A program made the position numbers and the translations under genes. Positions 56,129-64,000 of a stretch of 64,000 nucleotides of DNA are shown here, one piece after another (position 1 is the first letter of the stretch; the number at the start of each line of letters is the position of its first letter). Origin of the DNA: Blepharisma stoltei (lineage: Eukaryota > Ciliophora > Heterotrichea > Heterotrichida > Blepharismidae); the NCBI GenBank assembly GCA_914767885.1, contig CAJZBQ010000044.1, positions 620,001 through 684,000 on the forward strand. The letters are read 5' to 3'. The notes beneath the pieces are model-generated. The model searched no databases, was not told where the DNA came from, and saw nothing but the letters and a program-made list of their open reading frames with translations.

Positions 56129-56350
56129 ATGGCTGAAAATATTGCTTCTGCTCAGCTGAGGCTTCTTGTTCAAAGCATGGAAACGTATTTAAAGCAATTA
56201 GACTCAAAGGATATATCAAACTTAGTAAAGCGAAACAGAGATATTGAAGGCATTTATGAAAGAACTTCTCATATAATTAAAGCATCAAAAATAGCAATCT
56301 CAAATTCTGCCCAGGAAGTTTTACATAAGTCAAAAGACAATACAATATAA
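56129..56350 (+). CDS. Small helical protein (73 aa)
   Basis: A short ORF with even amphipathic helix pattern (QLRLLVQSMETYLKQLDSKDISNLVKRNRDIEGIYERT). The size and helicity recall subunits of BLOC/BORC or tubulin-associated complexes, but no specific match is recognised. No TM or signal. Confidence 0.5.
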   Translation: MAENIASAQLRLLVQSMETYLKQLDSKDISNLVKRNRDIEGIYERTSHIIKASKIAISNSAQEVLHKSKDNTI

Positions 56351-56545
56351 AAATGATTTATTAATATTTATCATACATCTGACTATCTTTTTATAAATAC
56401 AATCTCCAGTCATTGTTCTTAGTTTATGCTTCTTGATTTTATATTCCTTTAAGTTTGTTGAATCGATAACTTTTGGCTTATAAATTTAAATTGTAAATTT
56501 AAGTGGTTTATTTCACCCAAAATTTAACGCCTATGAAAATAAATA

Positions 56546-57434
56546 ATGGCAGGCAGACAAGCAGGTGCAAAAGCTTTTAACCCTAACTCCCCCCTCAGAG
56601 GGCGAACAAAGCTATTGGAAAAATACTTGTTTTTTTGCACAAAAACCCACTCTAAGTAAGCGAAAAAAAATTTATGAAAATAAATTTTGATATATAAGTA
56701 ATAATTAGCATAATAAAATCTTTAGCTAAATCTATTTTATTTTAAACAGCTTGCATTTAAATGAATATTTGTTTAAAACAATTTTATACATGCACTATCT
56801 AAAAGTGCATATACATTTTTAAAAAAAATTAATCCCCTCCGTTAACGAACAAATTTTCTTGTTCGCTTATGGAGTGGAGGAGTAAGCAATACGAACGCCC
56901 TGGACTAACTGAAGACGAAATTGAGGAGATTAAAGAAGCCTTTGATCTTTTCGACACTGATGGATCTGGTACTATTGATCCTAGAGAGCTTACCTCTGCC
57001 ATGCAATCATTAGGTTTCGAAGCAAAAAACCAAACCATTTACCAAATGGTCAGCGATCTCGACAAAGATGGCTCAGGCGCCATCGACTTCGATGAGTTCT
57101 TAGACATGATGACTGCAAGAATGAGTGATAAAGACACCAGAGAAGATATCCAAAAAGTTTTCAGACTCTTCGATGATGACAAGACTGGAACCATTTCAAT
57201 TAAGAATCTTAGAAGAGTTGCTAATTTTCCCTTTTATATAAATTAAAAAATACATCTAATCAAATATTTTAAAAAAAATAGTCTTTTACTGTGGAAGAGA
57301 GAAGTAAGGAACTTGGAGAAACCATGACTGACGAAGAGCTCTTGGAAATGATTGAAAGAGCTGACTCTGATGGAGATGGTCAAGTGTCTTTCGAGGACTT
57401 CTACAACATCATGACCAAGAAAGCATTCCCATAA
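56546..57434 (+). CDS. CETN: Centrin (EF-hand protein)
   Basis: ATG 56546. Exon pieces join through a MITE (56587-56882) and an 80-bp IES (57225-57304) to a 168-residue centrin. Four EF hands: [52 protein letters not shown]. Centrin signature [16 protein letters not shown] sits exactly on the second junction. Centrin builds basal bodies and contractile fibres in ciliates. Both insertions carry TAA duplications. Confidence 0.95.
56587..56882 (+). mobile_element. CTCC MITE in centrin (296 bp)
   Basis: TAA at 56584-56586 and 56883-56885, ends CTCCCCCCTCAGAGGGCG and CTTATGGAGTGGAGGAG. Removal restores [12 protein letters not shown]. Confidence 0.9.
57225..57304 (+). mobile_element. Short TAA-flanked IES in centrin (80 bp)
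   Basis: TAA at 57222-57224 and 57305-57307 with empty site CTAAG. No MITE core, but the outer bases (TTTTCCCTTTT; GTGGAAGAGAGAAG) are weakly inverted. Removal gives NLRRVAKELGE, the centrin consensus. Confidence 0.88.
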
Positions 57435-57460
57435 GTTAAAGGTTAAAGATTTGAATTAAC

Positions 57461-59291
57461 TTAGTCTGCTTCTTCTTCACTAGTCCACAATGCTAGATTG
57501 TCTTAATTATTAGTATTGCCTTCTAACGTTTGATCACCAGTCCGCACGCAACCTAGTGCTTTGTTATTCCTTCTAGACGATGGACCCATTTGCTCCCCAA
57601 ATCAGAGGGTTTGTATCACCTTGCAGGGTGTCACAGAATTGTGTACAATGGAAAACTTCGAATTTACGAGTTAGCTGTCTGCAAGAATGGAAGCTCAAGT
57701 CAAGGACACAAAACTCGGAATTGTGCTGGGTAAATGTCCATATCGGCCGAGAAACACCCTTAAGAACTGCTGAAAAAAAAAACCTTCCCAGCACTGTGTC
57801 CTGTTTCCTCATTAGAAAATCTGCCCAGAAATTGATTAATTGACTGACAACTGGGCATTGCTGTCAAGTCTGCATCAGTAAAACCTTGCTGAATGCACAT
57901 ATCGGACTCCTCCCTTACTTCCTTAAGGTCTCCCTCTTCTTTAGCGAACCGGCTACAGAAGTAAAGAGGCCAGATTGATTTGACACACTATTTTAATATG
58001 ATTGTCTTTAATCAAGCCAAGTATTGATGTGGCTTCTTTATATGCTCTTTCATCCAAATCATCAAGCTGAGGTAACGCTTCATCAAAAGCTGACTTCGCT
58101 AACTCAATTGCTTGAGCAGTTTCCTTAAGCACTTCGTATTTAAATACTGAATAATTCAATGCCAAGCCAATGCGGATTGGATTGTTTGCTGGTAAATTCT
58201 TCGCCACATCTGAGGCCTGCTGATATGCTTCATTACTGCTTTCTACTGCAGCAGCATCTCCTGACTCTGACATATATCTGTAATAGTCAGCTTTCATTTT
58301 GATATAGAAGAGCTTGATATCATCTGGATCGCTATCACGCAATAGTTTTTGGTCGATCAGACAAAAAATTTTGATTGAGAGAAATTGATCTTATTTATTT
58401 TCCTCAACTATCCAGACAAACATTTTTTAATAAGCAAAATCATTAATTTACTAACAGATGCATGGAGTGAAAAATTAGAATAATTTATTTCTATACAATA
58501 TTTGCTTGTAAGTTTTTCAATTAGAAATTGCTTTCGATCAGACAGATTATTTCTGAGCAGAGGGCATGAAGCTCTTTATTAATTTTTTCCTTGTATTCTT
58601 GAGTGATTTCTAACTCCTACTTTAAGAGTGAGCAAAGCAGCTAGAAGATGCTTATTTTTGAGAAAATATTTATTTGCTAGATAGCATTTTCAATATAAAT
58701 TATTTATGCAAAAACAATTAATAATATCTATGATATATTTACAAATTTAGATTTTTAAAATTTTAAAACTACTTTTATTATAATTTTTTTTTTAAAAATA
58801 TAAAAATAAACCCCTTTAAGAGTGAGCAAAAAAAGCTAATGGCCCTTAAAGGGGAGTAAGTTACCTTGCCCTCTAGATTTTTGTTTTTGTTCATAGCTGC
58901 TGATTATACGATATGCATTCCTGCGTTCTCCGACTGCTTGCTTATATGCAACGCTAAGAAGTGTCCTTTCTTCGTTATTGATATCTCCATTGGCCTCGTC
59001 AATTAAGCTTTTCATTGAGGCTATCATGTCTCCATATCTTTCAGAGTGCTCACTCCTACTTTTAAATAAGGAGCAAAATGGAGGTAAAATTTCCATTTTT
59101 TCAATAGAAATTATAAGAATTTTTTCCATGTTAAATCTGATTAATTTTCATAAATATAAATATGATGCAAATTAAGTATTTTTAATTTTAAAAAAAATTA
59201 ACTGCCTTTAAATTCGAGGGGGATTTTTTATTCAATTTAAAGCAAGGGAGTCAGCAAGCTTTGCATTATATGAAAATTCCTCTCTTTGCAT
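57461..59291 (-). CDS. YWHA: 14-3-3 protein
   Basis: ATG 59289-59291 ([22 protein letters not shown]). Four insertions must be removed: 59053-59250, 58614-58856 (both TNA-type), 58364-58533 (11-bp direct repeats) and 57508-57999 (retroposon). The rest is 232 residues with family blocks [66 protein letters not shown] and C-terminal [16 protein letters not shown]. 14-3-3 dimers bind phosphoserine/threonine partners. The true C-terminus lies beyond the retroposon, at 57461-57500. Confidence 0.93.
57508..57999 (+). mobile_element. Retroposon IES in the 14-3-3 gene (492 bp)
   Basis: Flanked by GATTGTCTT(T)AAT at 57496-57507 and 58000-58012. GC-rich, non-coding. Exact collapse restores [20 protein letters not shown]-bounded excision in frame is also possible but would leave three extra residues after KDN. 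Confidence 0.85.
58364..58533 (-). mobile_element. Insertion with 11-bp direct repeats in the 14-3-3 gene
   Basis: TCGATCAGACA occurs at 58353-58363 and 58534-58544. Collapse onto one copy restores [12 protein letters not shown] in frame. The AT-rich interior contains a related GTTTGTCTGGA. There is no usable in-frame TA pair. Confidence 0.75.
58614..58856 (-). mobile_element. CTCC MITE (TTTAAAG subfamily) in the 14-3-3 gene (243 bp)
   Basis: TAA at 58611-58613 and 58857-58859; ends CTCCTACTTTAAGAGTGAGC and CCCTTAAAGGGGAG. Removal restores [14 protein letters not shown]. Confidence 0.88.
59053..59250 (-). mobile_element. CTCC MITE (TTTAAAT subfamily) in the 14-3-3 gene (198 bp)
   Basis: TCA at 59050-59052 and 59251-59253 (TGA in gene sense). 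Ends CTCCTACTTTTAAATAAGGAGC and AATTTAAAGCAAGGGAG. Removal restores [12 protein letters not shown]. Confidence 0.88.
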
Positions 59292-59455
59292 AACTTTATT
59301 GGATCCTTTTTTTGATAATGGAGATCCACTCGATTTTAAATGGATAAAGTCTGAGTTTTCAGTAATTTAAAAACAAAAAATTTTGATATAGGGAGAAAAT
59401 AAATTTGTGGCAGTTTTGCAATAATTTTATAAGGAAAAATTATATGAAGGCTCGA

Positions 59456-59896
59456 TAGATTAGATTATATTATATTAGATTAAAGTTAGAATGGATCTTC
59501 GGGGTTATTTCAGCCCCTCTCCGCCTTTACCGACTTCAAGCTTCCCGCCATTAGCATCGGGTTGTACTTATGCCCTTTTCTATTGACGTCGCCAAAAATG
59601 GTGATGTCAGCCTCACGCGGAGACGCACCCAGATACTTCATTGGACAACTACTAGGCGGTCGGCATCATCTATCCTGGGATAGGCGGTAGGAGGCGACCC
59701 TGAATCCTCCTCTGGTCTCCATTACCCTTCACATCCAGAAGCGTGGAGTTGTCATATATGTGTCTCTGAGTCGGGGTAAAACCCTGTCGTAATGTCTCAA
59801 CCATAGATAAAAAGGTCCAATCCTCTTAAAGCCAAAAAAACTCCTAGGGTATCGGAGAAGAATGGGTTGGATAAGTCTCTATTTTATTTATGTATA
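59456..59896 (+). mobile_element. Retroposon family B, copy 2
   Basis: Collinear with the copy at 18747-19160 (same 5' AAGTTAGAATGGATCTT and 3' ATAAGTC..ATTTTATTTAT). Flanked by AAGGCTCGA at 59447-59455 and 59897-59905, with the bases before it also similar. Intergenic between 14-3-3 and eRF3. The 5' end has a short TAGATTA-like repeat run. Confidence 0.8.
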
Positions 59897-60187
59897 AAGG
59901 CTCGAAGATCCTTTAATTTATCTTTTTCGTTTACAAATGATCCGAATGCAAATTTGTGGAATTTAGAGAGTAATCGCACTTTGTGCCTATTTCTCTCAGT
60001 TTTCTTTCTTGTGAAATAAAGTATTTTTCTCTTTTGAAATAAAGTCAGTTTCTTAAGATTTTAGTTTTACTGTTTCTTCATTTTATTACTTACCCAATTA
60101 ATAGAAGTAAAGTATTGAGAATTTGTCTTATCAAGATTTAAACTTAATCCGCGATATGAAAAATAATTCTGCTTCTCCATTAATAAA

Positions 60188-61837
60188 ATGGGAGACGAGG
60201 AAATCCCTGATTGTTGAGAAGATCTTGATGCTCAGATTCCCGAAAGTGTTGTAGAAGGAGCTATTAAAGTCGCAGATTTTGATTTTACTTCGAGTCATCA
60301 AAATAACGATCGTCCTTTAAATATGCAGGATGCAAATCTCTCCCAAATGGATCACAATTCTTTATCATTCCAGCATTATTCCCAACAAAAGACAGAAAAG
60401 CCCAAAGCAAACTCAGAAGAAAAGAAAATCCCAAAACCCCGCAAAATTGAGCCAGAATCAGTCCCAGCAATCAATAAAGATGGCTTAATTTCGTCACTTA
60501 TTGAAGCAAATAAATCACTAGAAATTAAGCTTGCTGAGCCAGATAGCCGAGACCCTGTAAACTTAGTTTTCATAGGGCACGTCGATGCAGGAAAATCAAC
60601 AGTATGTGGCAATATTTTGCTTAAAACAGAAAAAATTAATCGAAGAGTAGTCGAACAGTATGAGGAAGAAGCAAAAGAAAACAACAGAGAAAGCTGGTGG
60701 TTAGCTTATATTATGGATATCAGTGAAGAAGAAAGAATAAAAGGCATAACTATTGAGGTTGGCAGAGCATTTTTTGAAACAGATTCAAGAAGATTTACTA
60801 TTTTAGACGCCCCTGGACATAAAAGTTATGTTCCAAATATGATTAGTGGTGCTGCCCAAGCCGATGTGGCTGCAATCGTTATTTCAGCAAGAAAAGGGGA
60901 GTTCGAGTCAGGATTCGAAAGAGGAGGACAGACAACTGAACACACTATCTTGGCAAGAGCAATGGGGGTCAAAAATTTTATTGTGTTGGTCACCAAAATG
61001 GATGACCCTTCAGTTGGCTGGTCTCAAGAAAGATTTGAATTCATCAGAGCTTCTTTTTCACAATTTTTAAGATACACATGCAAAATTGTTGATGAAAATA
61101 TTTTTTGGGTGCCAATAAGTGGATTACTTGGCTTAAATTTGAATGAAAAAGTGCCAGCTGATGTTTGTCCTTGGTATCAAGGATTATGCTTATTTGAACT
61201 CCTTAATGTTATTCCTTTACCTGAAAGAAATTCGAATGAGTCATTAAGAATCCCTATTTTGGATAAAATAAAGGATGTAGGTCTAAGTGCTTTAGGCAAA
61301 GTAGAAAGAGGAACTGTAGTGAAAGGACTAAAAACGATGATTATGCCTATTGAATCAGAAGCGGAAATCCAAGAATTATATGGCCCTGAGGATGCAAAGT
61401 TTATGTATGCAAAAACAGGAGAAAATTTAAGACTGAAGCTAAAGGTCGGTGAAGGCGTAGAAATCCAGCCTGGATATGTCCTATGCGATATTCATGATGT
61501 TTGCAATGTAGCCACAGAATTTGAGGCAGATTTAATTCTTTTTGATCTTTTACCTCAAAAAATGCTTGTTTGCCCAGGCTATGAGTGTGTAATTCATCTC
61601 AACAGTATTCTTCAAGATTGCCAAGTAACTCAAGTTATAGCCAGATATGACGAGAATAAGCATAAAAAAATTAAAGTCGATTTTTGTAGAGGGAATTCTA
61701 GAGTTATTGTCAGGCTATCTACGCCGACTCCTATCTGTGTTGAGAGATATGTAGATTTCCCACCTTTAGGCAGGTTTACTTTGAGAGATGAAGATACCAC
61801 AATAGGAATTGGAAAAATTACAAACCTCTTCCTATAG
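60188..61837 (+). CDS. eRF3: Translation termination factor eRF3
   Basis: ATG 60188; TGA=Trp at 60215. 549 residues. A polar Gln/Asn/Ser-rich N-terminal region of about 110 residues, then the GTPase core: GHVDAGKST (G1), GITIEVGRAFFET (G2), DAPGHKSY (G3), TKMD (G4). The C-terminal beta barrels end GRFTLRDEDTTIGIGKI, the eRF3/eEF1A signature. RKGEFESGFERGGQT and the MDDP site favour eRF3 over HBS1 and eEF1A. It stimulates eRF1 at stop codons, of which this organism uses only TAA and TAG. Confidence 0.93.
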
Positions 61838-62074
61838 CTTTTAAACACCAGCTTAATTTTAATTATTTCATGGGTAAATACTTTCTGTGATATTAATGCG
61901 TTTTGTTAGTTATTGAGGCATAAAAGCTGAGTAAGATAACCTGGCTGTATTTTAAAATCACTAGCATTGCTAATAGCTGATTTATATGATAAAATTTTCA
62001 ACTCTGTTAAAAATTAAGTCACATGATATAAACTGTTATATTGATTAAAAATAAGTTATGCAATAATTATTTAA

Positions 62075-63654
62075 ATGCGTCAAAGCATCCAATACAAGCA
62101 AACAATTGAGTCGTTAAAGACTGAAACGAAAAAGCTAATTCTTTCCTTCGGAAAAGTAAAAAAATAATGATTGAAAAATTTCTTTCTAATAAAGAAAAAA
62201 TTAACCTCAAACGCAAGCAAAAAATTTGATTCCTCACTAAGGAGATAAGAGAGCAGCTATGCTTAGATACACTCCAGCAGTCCCATCTCGGTGTTGAATC
62301 TGAGTTGGCCAGACTTCAAGAGCAAGGCGATGCTTTTGCTTATAAAATTGAGCTTGAGAAGCAAAAAATAGCAGACTTAGAGAATCAAATCACAATTATG
62401 ACAGAAAAGCTTAAAGCCCAAAGAGAGTCCGTAGGAGGTTCTCAAGGCGCAAAAGAACTAAATGAAGGGGTGGCTCGAAAAATCAAAGGCTTAGAAAATA
62501 AACTTGACAAGTCTCTTCAAAAATACAATGAAAGTATCGCTCACAATAAGCAGCTTAGGGAGCAAATTGATAAGCTCAGAAGAGAAAGGGTTGTTTATGA
62601 CAATATTTATAAGAAACTTGAAGAAGAGCTGCAGTCAAAAAAAGAGGAAATGAAAATGGTAATAAAGAAAAGTAATAAAGCGCAGAAAAAAAGAGACGAA
62701 ATTAAAGAGAAATTTCAAAAATTAAAAGAAGAAGCAGAAAACGAGCAGGCTGTGTTCGACAACGAATGAAAAGAGCTAGGGAATTTGATTGAAAAGGACA
62801 AAAAAATGAAAGAGTTCTTGACAAATGAAGAATTAGTCCCATCAGAAACAGTCGATGTCAAAAATCTGAACAAAAAAGTTGCTAAAAGTGCATGGAATAT
62901 TGCAAAAGAAAAATCCAGCATCAAAATGTACCTAGAAAAGGTTGAAATGTATGAAGAAGCATTCAAGAAGATTGAAGATGCAACTGGGATATCAGATATC
63001 GATGAGCTGGTTAGGACTTTTGTCGATGCTGAAATGCAGAACTACAGCTTGTTTAACCATGTAAATGATCTCAGCAATGAAATGGAAAAGCTTGAACAGC
63101 AAATTAATGATATAAAATTTGAAATCGATAAATATAAGAATCAAGGCTCTTCTAATGAAAATCAAAGGAAAAAACAAATGCGAGAGCTCGAACAAAGGCT
63201 GGAAAAAACAGAAGAAAAAGCTGGCGAATATGAGAAAAAATGTGAAGGCAACCAGCTGCTTTTAGACTCCCTCAAAGAAGGAATTGAAACCCTCTTTGTA
63301 AGAATTGGCTGTACTTCAGAAGGAGAAACAGAGTCCAAAACTCCAATTGGTATAAACGATTCAAATATATTGTACTATATGGGACTTATTGAAGAAAAAA
63401 CCAACGAAATCATCCACATGTACACTAATTCCCAGCAGTCAGCCAATCTCTATAATATCCAATTTACCAACACTTCAGCTCCACCACCATTACTCCCTAT
63501 TGGTAAAAAAATGGATATTGAGCTTCCATCTGTCCCTGATAGAGAACAGCCTGACGAAGATGAAGCTTCAGCTCCTCTGAGTGTGAAAGAAATGAAATTC
63601 AGGTCTCTGAAGAAATATGAAGAAGAAAAAGATAAGAAGAAAAAAAAGCAATAA
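62075..63654 (+). CDS. Outer dynein arm docking complex coiled-coil protein (ODAD1/CCDC63-like)
   Basis: Almost entirely coiled coil. Recognition rests on MQNYSLFNHVNDLSNEMEKLEQQI, matching the FIEAEDKNFALFNYVNELN block of docking complex DC2/CCDC114/CCDC63 proteins. TGA=Trp at 62227 and 62767. The main frame is open from ATG 62167 (MIEKFLSNKEKINL) to TAA 63654. A preceding coding-like stretch from ATG 62075 (RQSIQYKQTIESLKTE) is in another frame and breaks at an A-rich run near 62155-62165; a missed intron or an indel could join it. The complex anchors outer dynein arms to cilia. Confidence 0.8.
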
Positions 63655-63701
63655 CTTGATTGTTTAATTTTCATATGTTTAAATGAGAAATAATTAAGTA
63701 T

Positions 63702-64000
63702 ATGCAACCTAGGCTACATAGCACTCGGTCAAGTCCTAGGATTACGACTGGAAATGTGAAGACACCTAAGTATTTCGCGAACGTAATTGCTACTGACCTA
63801 AAACAGGCATCTCCAAGGCTTTCTTATGACTTCCCAACTGATTATCCACATACTTCTATAACTGATTCCTCTAAAGATTCATTGGTAAAAAAGCCATTGT
63901 CTCGTACACCTAAAGCTTACTCGAACCCCTTTTCTTTGACTTCTCAGACGCCACGAACGTCAAAATCAATCAGAGACTCGATCTCAAATGGAGCAACCCC
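63702..64000 (+). CDS. N-terminal part of a gene cut by the window edge
   Basis: ATG 63702, open to the end of the window (99 codons). Ser/Thr/Pro-rich and basic, disordered (STRSSPRITTGNVKTPKYF, SLTSQTPRTSKSIRDS). No domain seen in this part. Confidence 0.6.
   Translation, partial: MQPRLHSTRSSPRITTGNVKTPKYFANVIATDLKQASPRLSYDFPTDYPHTSITDSSKDSLVKKPLSRTPKAYSNPFSLTSQTPRTSKSIRDSISNGAT

Noticed and set aside
57580-57843. Overlapping ORFs on both strands
   Set aside because: They fall inside the retroposon in the 14-3-3 gene, with atypical composition and no motif.

Overview
This looks like germline (micronuclear) DNA of a heterotrich ciliate, most likely Blepharisma. Three things in the sequence support this. 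(1) TGA is read as tryptophan at conserved positions in many genes, and every supported gene ends in TAA or TAG. (2) Introns are almost all exactly 15 nt (GT...AG). (3) Genes for conserved eukaryotic proteins are interrupted by AT-rich MITEs, GC-rich retroposon-like units and short unique inserts, and removing these restores frame and family homology. The inserts behave as internal eliminated sequences (IESs), cut out when the somatic nucleus forms. The genus is inferred from code, intron size and MITE content as I remember the published Blepharisma germline; no search was run.

Layout. 0-6.3 kb, mostly minus strand: PP4 regulatory subunit 4-like HEAT protein, a RING-like protein, dynactin p24-like protein, PP4 catalytic subunit. 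6.3-8 kb: palindromic MITE, CTCC MITE, retroposon. 8-15 kb: secreted/membrane protein, eIF2-alpha-kinase-like kinase, RNase kappa with a MITE inside its 15-nt intron, UBA-PARP-UBE2Q fusion. 15-25 kb: FG-nucleoporin-like gene, RINGv-FHA gene, unknown gene, LNR-TM-RING gene, kinesin, then a repeat-rich gap. 25-35 kb: TPR protein, RPS15, BORCS8-like, XPR1-like SPX/EXS exporter, coiled-coil protein, eIF4A. 35-42 kb: V-ATPase subunit C, second kinesin, CDPK. 42-50 kb: repeats, neuroguidin, disordered protein, secreted protein, HEAT/GOLD-like gene, Q/P-rich gene. 50-53.3 kb: gene-free, decayed repeats. 53-64 kb: membrane protein, MFSD1-like transporter, small protein, centrin, 14-3-3, eRF3, outer-arm docking coiled-coil protein, and the start of one more gene.

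Main result. About 30 insertions can be delimited. Those with CTCCCC termini (about 20, including a TTTAAATTGG subfamily and one nested pair) sit in a 3-bp TNA duplication (TAA, TTA, TCA or TGA), usually in a CTNAG target. Shorter unique inserts are TA-bounded. A third class has target-site duplications of about 9-17 bp, like SINE/LINE retroposons, and several lie inside ORFs and must be removed for function. For most interrupted genes the deduced spliced, IES-free length is an exact multiple of three and matches its family.
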